From Tetrapisispora phaffii CBS 4417 (Eukaryota; Ascomycota; Saccharomycetes; Saccharomycetales; Saccharomycetaceae), in contig NC_016535.1 in the NCBI RefSeq assembly GCF_000236905.1, forward strand, positions 248,001-312,000: a stretch of DNA of 64,000 nucleotides. The letters are read 5' to 3'. The notes under the pieces are model-generated. The model ran no database searches. It was not told the origin of the DNA and saw only the letters and a list, made by a program, of their open reading frames with translations. Below are positions 46,984 through 56,751 of the stretch, piece after piece (positions within the stretch are counted from its first letter, which is position 1; every line of letters begins with the position of its first letter). Made by a program: the position numbers and the translations under genes.

Positions 46984-47960
46984 CGATGTGTATCTTATGC
47001 GTTTGGTTCTATTTTGGCTTGCGTTATATTCAGGAATTGGAGTGTTCAACTACTGAGTCTATATCTGCTAGCACTATAATGTTTGGTTTTATTGGAAATA
47101 TAAACCTTAGAAACTTATTAATTTAAAATCATTATTCATTTTATTATATGTGGGTATCTTCTTTATTACCATATATATAATCCTAAAACGCGTAAGAACG
47201 CGTTTTCTACCAACCGTGTATAGTGATACTGAATGATCAAGTAGAAAATGACTTGGCGGCAAAACCGATTCTCACTGTTACATATATAAAACCGATTCCT
47301 TTAAACATGGTATTAACATAGTCCTTTAAGCCCTTAATGGAAGAAACGACGCATTGACCAACCAGACAGCAGATGATAATATATTGGGTGGACTATCTAG
47401 TGTTGTTGCTAAGATATATGTAATGAACTGTAAGGTTACTACCTATCGCAAGGAATAGGCGTTTAGAGCTGAGAAAAGATACATATAGTTGTTTCTTTGA
47501 ATAAGGTCCAAACTATACATTCTTTTACAGAAGCATATGGTAGCTGCTAATGATACTAAAAAGATGACTGTACATGGTATGGTGCTAGGACCTAAGCAAT
47601 AGATACCCTTACTCTCACACTGTAACAAATCTCCCGTATTTAGCCGCCAATACTTTACTAGTCACGTGCGTAACCAATCGTTCTCAACGAAATTTTTTCA
47701 AAATATGTTACTTAGCCTGTGTGATGTTCAATATAACCAAAAAAATTTGACATTATTGTGCGAAGAGATGAGATGAGCTTCGATTCAAAATGCGGTTCAT
47801 GGATTGTAGACTGCAATTATTAATTATAATAAAATGATTTTTAAGAAATACCAGCTCTATTAAAAAATTATTATTATTTAAAATATCAAGTTATCAATTT
47901 TATCTCATATATTTTATTTATTAGGCATAAAAAATATCTGTAACCCAGGGAATTGTCATC
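46984..47960. other. Divergent promoter region RFA2-EMW1
   Basis: 977 bp without a gene. It holds paired ACGCGT boxes (separate entry), a GTCACGTG E-box (47661-47668) and GAGATGAGATGAG (47765-47777), a PAC-like element. Confidence 0.6.
47188..47203. promoter_or_regulatory. Two MluI cell-cycle boxes (ACGCGT) upstream of RFA2
   Basis: ACGCGT at 47188-47193 and 47198-47203, both palindromic, starts ten bases apart. MBF (Mbp1-Swi6) uses such MCB pairs to drive G1/S transcription of replication genes, including the RFA genes of S. cerevisiae. Confidence 0.8.
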
Positions 47961-50696
47961 ATGGAATTGGTATTACAAGCTCACATTTTATTAGCTTCAA
48001 CAATCGAAGATGATACTAGATATGCTAGTATTGATAAAAACTACTTAGAAATATCAAAACAGATCCTTAAAGGACAATCCATTGATGCGATCAAGACCAT
48101 ACTGAATGATTTGAATGTTCCAAAAATCGACCTAAGTACTGTCGACTCATCCAAAGTTGGCATCGCCAATGCTTTAAATAAATTGGTCAATGAAAATATA
48201 GTAGGAAAATTGCAAAGTAATATGGCATTACTACTGGCAATTTCGCTTATTCAAACTTTTATTCAAGAAAATTACACAGGTCCTGCAACAGAGATAGAAA
48301 TCAATGAATTTATTTTCGAATCGATTGAAGATCAGGAAAAGTTACAATATGCTTTGACTTCTATATTAAGTATATCAGGGCAACCAGCTTATGAATTAAC
48401 ATCTGGACCACTTTTACTAATTTTAGCTTTATTTATTTTAGAAAAATTAACTAACAGTTGTACACTTTTCAAATTATCTGATGAGACTACCAGTGATCCT
48501 GAATTGATCACAATTGACTCTCAAAATACGTCAAGTTTGACAGCTTTTGCTCACTGGTGGAGAGCAAGAGCTCTATTAGCGCAGCTATCATTATTACCAG
48601 AAACTACTGGTGACCAACCTGCAATTGCTGCATCCATTATGAATTCTATTGAATTAGTACATGCCGTTGTCAAAGAATTTCCTGAAGATGTTAGTACTGA
48701 ATTTAAAAAGAAACTATATACGATCTACTACTTGGAAAATATTAAGTGTTCATTAAGCATCAATGCAGAACAGTTATTCTTACCTTCTCTTACGAAAGTG
48801 ATGAAATTGACTGATTTTAAATTTGTTTTAACTGGTGCTCGTGCGAAAAGAACAAAGTTCCAAACCGTAGCCCATTCTGGATTAATTATCCTTGCACAAT
48901 CGTCAACTTCTACTGAAAACTCATCAGAAGAAAACGAAGGAACTCCTGAAGCTTTTGCATTGAATTCCGAATTATTGTTAGAAAAACCTGTTTTTGAATC
49001 GATTGGTCAAGAACCTTTGGATGAACAAATTGTTAAGAAACAAAAACTAGATGAAGAAGAAGGTCTTGAAGTTGAAAAACTTTTACCAGTAGCTATTAGA
49101 CAGGAAAGCATTCCAATAGAGTTGCAATCGTTAGATCCTAATAATCAACCTCAACTAACTGAGTATGACAATCTACAACTGCTTTTGCGTATGTATACAT
49201 TAAAACAAACTTCTCCTGCCAAAGATCCATTAGTTGAACAAGAATTAACTGCTTTAGTAAGCAGAATTTTATATCAAGATGGTTCTAAGAATTGGTCTAT
49301 CTTTTCTCGTTGTTTATGGGAAAGATCTATTATCGAAACATCTAAAGCTAAAACAATTGAAAGAGGTCTACTACAAATGCATTCTTTAGTAGAGGATCTT
49401 GAATTGCAAATCACATCTAGATTATTACCACAATCTAGCGATACGTCAAGTGCATCTCCTGTTCCAAGATTAAAATTCATACATCAGCTACCATTTTTAC
49501 CACGTTGGAATCTAGATGCTACTTTAGCTGAAAAATATATGTCGTTAGGAATTTTAAAGTCTGCTGTTGAAATATACGAAAGATTGCAAATGAGTTGTGA
49601 AGCTGCATTATGTTATGCTGCTGTTGGCGATGAAAAACAAGCCGAAGAAATTATATTAAAGAGTATCGAAAAGAATCCTAATGATGCTAGAGCGATTTCA
49701 ATCTTGGGTGATATAAGACAAGATCCAAATTTATGGTTAAAGAGTTGGGAAATTGGCAAATATATTAATGCCAAAAATTCATTAGCTAGATACTACTACA
49801 ATCCACCAACAGGTTCTGGCTTAACTAGGGATTATGGTGCAGTTCTTAAGCATTTAAATGACTCCTTAAGACAATTTACTTTGAACTTCGAAACTTGGTA
49901 CTTTTATGGTTGTGTTGGATTAGAGTGTAACAAAATGCAACTGGCTGCTGAAGCGTTTTCCAGATGTGTTGCATTGGATGATACACATTCTATGGCTTGG
50001 TCAAACTTAAGTGCTGCCAATATTGAACTAGGAAAATTAAAAGAAGCTTTAAGCGGTTTAAAGAGAGCAATTGCTTGTGATGCCCAAAGGAATTGGAGAA
50101 TTTGGGAAAACTATATGCTTGTTGCTGCTAAGTTAAATGAATGGGATGATGTTTTAATCGCATGTAGACAATTGTTAAATATCAACAAAGATAAAAATGG
50201 CGAGATGGCTATTGATATTCCAGTAGTGGAGAAACTGATTGAATTATTAGTCTCCACCGATTTTCCAAGAGGTGAGGAAGAAAAAGCCACTCATTTCCAA
50301 AAATCATGTATTGAGTTTGTGTGTAACATGTTACCTACTGTTATTACTACCAGTTCCAGAAGTTGGAGACTAGTTGCTAAAGTAGAACTATGGAGAAAGA
50401 GACCATGGGCTGCTTTGGATTGTCATGAAAAAGCCTACAGAGCGATTTCTCACAATCCAGATTTAGAAATTGATGAAAAAATCTGGAATGACACAGTTGA
50501 TGCTTGTGAAGATTTAGTTGCTGCTTATGAATCTCTAGGCGAGATGGAAGGCAGACATGGTGAAGGAAGCTTGGTATGCAAAGATTGGAAGTATAAGGCA
50601 AGATCTTCAATCAAGACATTAATGAGCAAAGGTAAAGATAGATGGGATGGTACTGATGGGTGGGATAGACTGCTAGAACTCAGAAGTTCATTGTGA
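47961..50696 (+). CDS. EMW1: Emw1, TPR-repeat protein (TTC27 family)
   Basis: 911 residues (S. cerevisiae 904). The N-terminal half is helical without a recognised domain. Tetratricopeptide repeats run from about residue 515 to 740, with clear units such as SLGILKSAVEIYERLQMSCEAALCYA, NFETWYFYGCVGLECNKMQL and SMAWSNLSAANIELGKLKEAL. Emw1 is essential and was found through cell-wall integrity phenotypes; it is the yeast relative of human TTC27. The biochemical role is not established to my knowledge. It matches YNL313C beside RFA2. Confidence 0.9.
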   Translation: MELVLQAHILLASTIEDDTRYASIDKNYLEISKQILKGQSIDAIKTILNDLNVPKIDLSTVDSSKVGIANALNKLVNENIVGKLQSNMALLLAISLIQTFIQENYTGPATEIEINEFIFESIEDQEKLQYALTSILSISGQPAYELTSGPLLLILALFILEKLTNSCTLFKLSDETTSDPELITIDSQNTSSLTAFAHWWRARALLAQLSLLPETTGDQPAIAASIMNSIELVHAVVKEFPEDVSTEFKKKLYTIYYLENIKCSLSINAEQLFLPSLTKVMKLTDFKFVLTGARAKRTKFQTVAHSGLIILAQSSTSTENSSEENEGTPEAFALNSELLLEKPVFESIGQEPLDEQIVKKQKLDEEEGLEVEKLLPVAIRQESIPIELQSLDPNNQPQLTEYDNLQLLLRMYTLKQTSPAKDPLVEQELTALVSRILYQDGSKNWSIFSRCLWERSIIETSKAKTIERGLLQMHSLVEDLELQITSRLLPQSSDTSSASPVPRLKFIHQLPFLPRWNLDATLAEKYMSLGILKSAVEIYERLQMSCEAALCYAAVGDEKQAEEIILKSIEKNPNDARAISILGDIRQDPNLWLKSWEIGKYINAKNSLARYYYNPPTGSGLTRDYGAVLKHLNDSLRQFTLNFETWYFYGCVGLECNKMQLAAEAFSRCVALDDTHSMAWSNLSAANIELGKLKEALSGLKRAIACDAQRNWRIWENYMLVAAKLNEWDDVLIACRQLLNINKDKNGEMAIDIPVVEKLIELLVSTDFPRGEEEKATHFQKSCIEFVCNMLPTVITTSSRSWRLVAKVELWRKRPWAALDCHEKAYRAISHNPDLEIDEKIWNDTVDACEDLVAAYESLGEMEGRHGEGSLVCKDWKYKARSSIKTLMSKGKDRWDGTDGWDRLLELRSSL

Positions 50697-50815
50697 ACAT
50701 GAATAGAATAAACATATTTAGATATGATCTCAATAAATGCACATTTTTAAAATACATAAAATCGTTTACCACTAGTACAAACTGATGCGAGCATCTGAGA
50801 AATTAACTACGAATA

Positions 50816-51691
50816 TTATTTATATAATACATCTTCAATATTCTTTCTAATTATCGACAGTTCCAGTAAAACTGTCTTCTGGAAGTCTTCCTGAGACTCC
50901 TTAATTGCTTTAATATCTTTCAGTACAAGGTCCAAGTGGTCTGAATTAACACTATCTTCTGTCTTATCTACAGCTTCCACTTTCTTTATACACAGTTTTT
51001 TATTGTCAGAGGAATTCTTGGTTGTATGGTCAGTATTCATATCAACAGACATGATCGAGTTATCGATTGTCAACCTACCTCGAGGTTTGAATATCGGAAG
51101 GTTTGCCATCCCGACTTCACTTCCAGTGACAGCAATAGTCGGATGACTCAATAACTTAGGGAAGGTTTTGTAGGTATGTGGGTGTCCAATCTGTATGGAG
51201 TCAAGTGGTTCTGTATATAAAGTAACATCAGAAACATCATCAGTTTCTGAATTAACTTCAAGAAATGGAGCCACTGAAAAGTTCGTGATTTTCTTAGGGA
51301 ACTGTTCTCTACCTTTTGAGAGCGACGGTATTATCTGACGTTGCTTGGAATTTGCATCAAATTCCATATCAGAAGTATGATTGTTTTCAGTATCAGCAAA
51401 GTTTGGGAAAATGAATACTGAATCAAACATCTGATATTCCTCAACGATAAGTTTTTTCAATAGCTTCAATGCTTTCGGGGGAAGGGAGTTTACGACGTCT
51501 TTACTCCTGCACTGTTCTTTCAAATTACGAAATTTATTCCTAAGTGACCTTGACTGCTTATAACGTGTATTGTTTATGGAATTATATTCCTTACGAACAA
51601 GCTCCCAAGTCTGCAACCGCTCTGGATAACCCTTAACATGCGGCTGATATTCATCAATCAACTTCAGCAAATTGTAAGAGTCATTAGTCAT
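50816..51691 (-). CDS. DAL82: Dal82-like activator of allophanate-inducible genes
   Basis: 291 residues (S. cerevisiae 255). The N-terminal ~95 residues form the DNA-binding region: LLKLIDEYQPHVKGYPERLQTWELVRKEYN and RYKQSRSLRNKFRNLKEQC. The middle is Ser/Asp-rich. The C-terminal ~45 residues are predicted coiled coil (DLVLKDIKAIKESQEDFQKTVLLELSIIRKNIEDVL). Dal82 binds the UISALL element and with Dal81 mediates induction of allantoin-degradation genes. It matches YNL314W and is convergent with EMW1 (119 bp between stops). Confidence 0.85.
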   Translation of the reverse strand: MTNDSYNLLKLIDEYQPHVKGYPERLQTWELVRKEYNSINNTRYKQSRSLRNKFRNLKEQCRSKDVVNSLPPKALKLLKKLIVEEYQMFDSVFIFPNFADTENNHTSDMEFDANSKQRQIIPSLSKGREQFPKKITNFSVAPFLEVNSETDDVSDVTLYTEPLDSIQIGHPHTYKTFPKLLSHPTIAVTGSEVGMANLPIFKPRGRLTIDNSIMSVDMNTDHTTKNSSDNKKLCIKKVEAVDKTEDSVNSDHLDLVLKDIKAIKESQEDFQKTVLLELSIIRKNIEDVLYK

Positions 51692-52112
51692 TATACTTTC
51701 TTACTCTTTCGGTAATGTCGATTGGAAGCCTATTTATCCTCAATTTTCTGTCCACAATAAATAATTAACACAACATTTCACTTATTATTATACCAAACCA
51801 AGATAATTGAACAATGCATAACACTTTTAATTAGAGATGACAGCTTTTTATCTCTTTGCAAGCCCTTTATCGATTTTGCAGCTTTTGCAACTTTTTCGAT
51901 ATCATTATCGTTAGCTTAACCGATACACTGTAGATTTAAACTGTAAATGAATCTAATTGATAAGACAAATTGATTCATATCTGTCAATGGACCACGTTAA
52001 GGGAACAGGTTAAAACTAACTTCGATTAGCTGAGTTTTGTTGAGTGGTTATTGCTTAGGTCAGTTCTTACTTCGAGTTTGTTCAGGGCATAAGAGATAAT
52101 TCGGCAGAGATT
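51692..52112. other. Divergent promoter region DAL82-ATP11
   Basis: 421 bp. Several GATA-type cores occur (TTATC near 51847, 51866 and 51905; GATAAG near 51959), which could serve nitrogen-regulated GATA factors, but such cores are common in AT-rich DNA. No gene. Confidence 0.4.
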
Positions 52113-53123
52113 ATGTTAGGAATTCTAAAGAGCTCAACAACCTTTAGAATCACTAGACCAACAGGAGTTTTTTGTAGCAGAATGTCGTTCAATATTAGTA
52201 ATTACTCTACCGATGCCATTGCTGATAGGTATAAGTCAAAGTTGCTTGAAAAGGCCAAAGCGCAAGGTTTTAACTCTGTTGAGGAGCTGCAAGAGAGCAT
52301 GAAGGAAAAGTTGCAAGAAAATAGAAAGGCCTATGACAAAATAGATCCTTTAAAAGAGTTGGAAAAATATGAGCAACAAGTACAAATGTCAAAGAATATA
52401 ATGCAGGCAAACAAATTGAGGAAAACCAAGAATTCTGAAGGTTCTTCTAGATCGTCCGCTTCTGCCAACACAAATAGAGGGTCTTCAAATGTTGGTACAT
52501 CTGAATTGTCTGATAAGAATGCTCCATTTAAAACTCTAGCATCGTATTTGGAGTTGGAAAAAGTGAAAGATCTCTCTCCTCAAGAAATTGAATACCTTTG
52601 GAGAGCAAAATGGGGCCAAACTGATGGTGCTATGAACGCTGTGGTTCCATTAGAGACATTTGATAAGATGCTGGTTAAAGTCAAAGAACACCCCGTATTT
52701 GTTCTTCCTTTACCAAGAGCCAACACAAGCGGTGAAAAGGATGAAGCTTCTGAAGGCATGGAATTACATTATATTCAATGGCAGTTCCCAAATTCACAAA
52801 CTTCACATTGTCTAATGACATCCTTAGCTGAGTATAAATTACACAAAGAGTTTGCAAGACCTCATACTACATTAGAATTTCATAGTGAGTTAGGCAAGGA
52901 TAAAAATATAGTATTGATGAATGGTAACGTAGAACCTAGTATGAACATATCTATACAAGAAGCACAGCTATTGTTATTAAATGTGCAAAGATTTTATGGT
53001 GCCATGGGCTATGATACTCCATCGTCAAAACAAAGGTTACAATTGTTAAAGGACTTCACAAATGGATCTTCTGATTTCAATCTGGACAAACTAATAATCT
53101 TATCTCAGTCCATGGAAAATTAA
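52113..53123 (+). CDS. ATP11: Atp11, mitochondrial F1-ATPase assembly chaperone
   Basis: 336 residues (S. cerevisiae 318). The N-terminus MLGILKSSTTFRITRPTGVF is a likely mitochondrial presequence. A charged helical region with a Ser/Asn-rich linker follows. The ATP11 domain begins about residue 130 (FKTLASYLELEKVKDLSPQEIEYLWRAKW) and ends with VQRFYG and the helical tail. Atp11 binds free F1-beta subunits in the matrix and prevents their aggregation before assembly with alpha. It matches YNL315C beside DAL82. Confidence 0.94.
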   Translation: MLGILKSSTTFRITRPTGVFCSRMSFNISNYSTDAIADRYKSKLLEKAKAQGFNSVEELQESMKEKLQENRKAYDKIDPLKELEKYEQQVQMSKNIMQANKLRKTKNSEGSSRSSASANTNRGSSNVGTSELSDKNAPFKTLASYLELEKVKDLSPQEIEYLWRAKWGQTDGAMNAVVPLETFDKMLVKVKEHPVFVLPLPRANTSGEKDEASEGMELHYIQWQFPNSQTSHCLMTSLAEYKLHKEFARPHTTLEFHSELGKDKNIVLMNGNVEPSMNISIQEAQLLLLNVQRFYGAMGYDTPSSKQRLQLLKDFTNGSSDFNLDKLIILSQSMEN

Positions 53124-53304
53124 ATCCATGGACGTATAATCTTGAATATAGTTCCTTAATAACACTGTACATATTATATATCGCCAAAATATAACCGTTA
53201 CTATATAAAGTTAATGAAATTTCGTTATATTACTTATTTGATATGTATATATGAGTAACCCAATGAATAATTTTTATGTGATCTACATAATGGATGGTAA
53301 CCAC

Positions 53305-53640
53305 TTACCTCCCGCATCTAGCCAATTGCCAAGGTTGATTATCTAGTGGACATGCATCTCTGGTCTTAATCCATTTATTTATGCAATGTAAGTGGAAAGC
53401 GTGGTTACAAGCAGCCCAAGCTACAACACACTCGTTGTCAGTCTCAGTCATAGCCATTGGCTGGCATTCAATGCATGGTTCCATGATATGATTCCTGCAA
53501 ATTGCGCAATTATCAACTGCTATATCCCAGGACCAGAATGCCACCGCAGTCCATTTCTTGATTTCAAACTTCTTCTTCTTGTCACCTGTAGAGAAAGTAT
53601 TAACTGGAACGTCGACTTCCATATTTTCTATCTGACTCAT
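53305..53640 (-). CDS. HRT1: Hrt1/Rbx1 RING-H2 subunit of cullin ubiquitin ligases
   Basis: 111 residues from the ATG at 53640 (preceding TTG rejected); S. cerevisiae 121. After a short variable N-terminus come [20 protein letters not shown], the cullin-binding strand, and the three-zinc RING-H2: [47 protein letters not shown]. From [10 protein letters not shown] to the C-terminus it is almost identical to the yeast protein. Hrt1 recruits E2 Cdc34 and Nedd8/Rub1 to SCF. It matches YOL133W; divergent from MED7. Confidence 0.97.
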   Translation of the reverse strand: MSQIENMEVDVPVNTFSTGDKKKKFEIKKWTAVAFWSWDIAVDNCAICRNHIMEPCIECQPMAMTETDNECVVAWAACNHAFHLHCINKWIKTRDACPLDNQPWQLARCGR

Positions 53641-54110
53641 TATAACTTCAATCAATGTATTCTTGTTATTACTAATTAACCTTCCTGTGATTTAGATTCT
53701 TTAAAGGCACGCCAAAGCAGAAATATATAGGTTCGAAACGAAACAAAAAACAAAGAAATACTTCACGTCAGCAGAAACTCTATATAATAATCTAGTGATG
53801 TAAATATTCCAGACTGTCACAACTTCTCTAGTTGCTCTTGCAATCTAAATTATTCAAATCACTTCTCATTTATAAATATGCAATTCCACATATCACTCGT
53901 TTTTTAAATTTACGTTTTTTCAAAATGGAAGACCTGAAAGAAACACTTTTATAAAAGAGTTAACAATTAAAATAGATTGCATTGTTTAGTCTTATTGAGA
54001 CACAAACGCCGAATAACCACATACATCCATTGCTTTAATTGGATCTTATATTTGAAGCTTTTGATTTGGCTGAAAACTGACAAAATTGCAATAGAAACAC
54101 TTTTGACGTG
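53641..54110. other. Divergent promoter region HRT1-MED7
   Basis: 470 bp, AT-rich, no ORF or recognised site. Confidence 0.45.
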
Positions 54111-54764
54111 ATGTCGAACAATGATAACAACGATATTAGTTCGTTATACCCTCCACCACCACCATATATCAAGTTCTTTACCGATGAGAATGTGGAAAAG
54201 TTAGAAGAGTACCAGAAGGGAAGGAAAAGAGACGATGTGGACGGAGGTACAAATGGTGAACTTGCTAATGAAGACAGACTAGAGACAGCTTTAGATTTTT
54301 TAATCCCACCGCCAATTCCAACGTCTGGTCAGTACAGGGTGTTTGGTAGCACATGGCAAGTGAAAGATAAACTGCCTGATCTTGAGTCAATGGGTCTGAC
54401 TCAATTGTATAAAAAATCAGATCAAGATTCGTCAGCAGATGATCAACCAAGGGAAGTAGACTATCAATATAAAATACAGGAACTTAGAAAATTATTGAAA
54501 TCACTGCTATTGAATTACTTAGAGTTGGTTGGGATATTGAGCATAAACCCAGATAAATTCGAGGAAAAAGTTGTAAATATAAAGACCATTCTTGTAAACA
54601 TTCACCATCTTTTAAATGCATACAGACCCCATCAGTCTCGAGAATCTTTAATAATGTTGTTGGAAGCACAATTAGAATATAAAAAAGGTGAAATAGAGCA
54701 CATAAAATCTGTGTGTAAACAAGTCAAGGATAAATTAGAGGAGATAAAAAGCATTAAAGTATAA
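54111..54764 (+). CDS. MED7: Mediator subunit Med7
   Basis: 217 residues from the ATG at 54111 (an in-frame GTG precedes it); S. cerevisiae 222. The hallmark N-terminal proline motif SSLYPPPPPYIKFFTDENVE is present. A linker with YRVFGSTWQVKDKLPDL precedes the conserved helical part ELRKLLKSLLLNYLELVGIL and RPHQSRESLIMLLEAQLEYK, which forms the coiled-coil hinge with Med21. Med7 is essential in the Mediator middle module and contacts Med31 through its N-terminus. It matches YOL135C. Confidence 0.96.
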   Translation: MSNNDNNDISSLYPPPPPYIKFFTDENVEKLEEYQKGRKRDDVDGGTNGELANEDRLETALDFLIPPPIPTSGQYRVFGSTWQVKDKLPDLESMGLTQLYKKSDQDSSADDQPREVDYQYKIQELRKLLKSLLLNYLELVGILSINPDKFEEKVVNIKTILVNIHHLLNAYRPHQSRESLIMLLEAQLEYKKGEIEHIKSVCKQVKDKLEEIKSIKV

Positions 54765-54995
54765 ATACGTTGATTATATTATATCTTCACATAGGATTAG
54801 AATGTTAATAACAAACATATACATATTTGACGTAGTTTTTCAATAAGATAAATGACCATTTTATTTTCATTCAACTCTACAATGCACAATCTCATGACGA
54901 TTTAGTGGTTTATTATTTGGATACATGCTAAATCTATATGTATTGAAATGTATATAATTACAAATGTATTGGCTTTATTTATAAGTTCTTCACAA

Positions 54996-56375
54996 CTAAT
55001 TACCCAAACCAGGTAAGCTAAACCCTGGAAGACGAGAATCATCTGCTTGATTAATTGCATTCGAAGTTTGAGACATGGTTGCTGTGGAATTTGACATCGT
55101 TGAAAAATTATCATTACCATCAGTGGGAGGAGGGGCTGCACCAAATTCACTTTTTTCTCTGACAGCGTTTATACAATTGTTAATACCATAAAACCAGCCG
55201 TTGATTTTATTGTTATTGTATGTAGGATCGTCATATGCATTAGGATCAACAGGTCTTGCTCTAGTCCAAAATCTAATTGTTCTGTCCTTGGCAGCACTTG
55301 CTAATATATGACCAACGGGATTATAGGATAAAGAAGTTATGCATTTGTCATGCGCATAAGGTATTACTTGCTGAGGTTCTTCTAAGTTTTGCAGAATATC
55401 AAAATGTTTGATAGCACCATCATACGATGCAATTGTAAACATAGATTCATTCGTTGGATGCCATAAAAGTGTCATATAGTCAACCTCATCTCTTATCACT
55501 GTTAACTCTTTCATATGGTACCTTATATCAAATACTCTACAAGATTTATCTTTAGAGATAGCTGCCAGTAGATTACCTTTAGTAGGTTGAAATTTTGTTT
55601 TTAGCACTGTATGTTTAAAGTTTAATAAAGTAGATACACATTGTCCTGATCTTGGGTCCCATAATTTTATTAAATTATCCTTTGACGCCGATACAATCAA
55701 TCCCATTTCTGGATGCCAATCACAACTTTTAACATCCCAATGATGTCCAGACAGCGTTCTTTCTTGCTTACCATTACTGAAGTTCCATATCTTCAAAATA
55801 TTATCATCTGAACATGTAACGAATTTTGAATCGTTTTTACTAAATGCAATGTCCCTGATGCACTCTGTATGGGCCTTGTCTAGTTCCTTCACCATATTAA
55901 AATTAGGTTGCCAAATCTTAATTGTGCCATCTGCATCACCACTAATCATCCAATCACCTGCATGCGAGTACTCCATTGCGGTGACCGAAGTATCGTGTGC
56001 TTGCATGATACTTTCGAAATTGAAGGAAGAACCACTCCAAAGCGAAAACTCACCACTATAAGTGGCAACAACCAATCTCCTACCTTCTGGAGTCCATGTA
56101 ATTGCTGGAATGACATGTTTCACTTTATTCGAACTTAAGTGCGTGAACTTATTGGGAACGTTAATTATCCTGTCAGTAGACTGGTAAACATCTGGAGGCA
56201 AGATATCAGCCACATAACTTGTTTCTGGTTGAATTGTCGGCGTAGCTAGGCCGTATTTCTTCAAATAATATGCCCTAGTGTAAGGTGAACTCATATCAAC
56301 GGTTCTTCTTTGCGAAACATATTTCTTAGCAACAGCACTTTGAAACTGCGGTTCTTGATGATAATGACCGTCCAT
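54996..56375 (-). CDS. PFS2: Pfs2, WD40 subunit of the cleavage and polyadenylation factor
   Basis: 459 residues (S. cerevisiae 465). N-terminal ~80 residues include RRTVDMSSPYTRAYYLKKYG. Seven WD40 repeats cover about 85-400, with typical endings such as SGDADGTIKIW, CSDDNILKIW, SASKDNLIKLWD and SAAKDRTIRFW. The tail is Asn/Ser-rich. Pfs2 scaffolds the poly(A) polymerase module of CPF and is essential for mRNA 3'-end formation. HRP1 in this window works in the same pathway. It matches YNL317W; convergent with MED7. Confidence 0.96.
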   Translation of the reverse strand: MDGHYHQEPQFQSAVAKKYVSQRRTVDMSSPYTRAYYLKKYGLATPTIQPETSYVADILPPDVYQSTDRIINVPNKFTHLSSNKVKHVIPAITWTPEGRRLVVATYSGEFSLWSGSSFNFESIMQAHDTSVTAMEYSHAGDWMISGDADGTIKIWQPNFNMVKELDKAHTECIRDIAFSKNDSKFVTCSDDNILKIWNFSNGKQERTLSGHHWDVKSCDWHPEMGLIVSASKDNLIKLWDPRSGQCVSTLLNFKHTVLKTKFQPTKGNLLAAISKDKSCRVFDIRYHMKELTVIRDEVDYMTLLWHPTNESMFTIASYDGAIKHFDILQNLEEPQQVIPYAHDKCITSLSYNPVGHILASAAKDRTIRFWTRARPVDPNAYDDPTYNNNKINGWFYGINNCINAVREKSEFGAAPPPTDGNDNFSTMSNSTATMSQTSNAINQADDSRLPGFSLPGLGN

Positions 56376-56751
56376 TCTATGTTATCTTATGATGATTTAA
56401 TCCTTGATTATCTCTAAATGCCTAGAAACTGTAATGTAGTTTTGTATTCCCAACCAGAACTGAAGTACCGCCTGATATATCCCATTCATCTTCATTTAAA
56501 GTGGTCAACTTTTCGAGATTTCAAGTTTCAAGCTTTAAAGAAGTAGCGGAACCTTCAAGAAAAGCCATGTTGGTAGCAATGGATCGCAAAAGCAGACAGA
56601 AACAGATGTTCATTGGAGTAGAAATACTTACGACAGTAGTTGTTACAAGACTACAATACTAGGCCCCGCTTGGTGAGCAGCCAATACATGTTATTAATTT
56701 TGAGAATATAATATAGTTCCCTAGCATAAGGACAATTGTTTTATATAGAAT
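56376..56751. other. Intergenic region PFS2-BSC6
   Basis: 376 bp between two minus-strand genes. No element recognised. Confidence 0.45.

Noticed and set aside
46984..47049. 22-residue N-terminal extension of RFA2
   Set aside because: The extension begins with TTG. The first ATG at 46983 gives the known Rfa2 N-terminus.
47661..47668. GTCACGTG as centromere element CDEI
   Set aside because: No AT-rich CDEII of the right length with a CDEIII (TTTCCGAAA core) follows; it is better read as an E-box.
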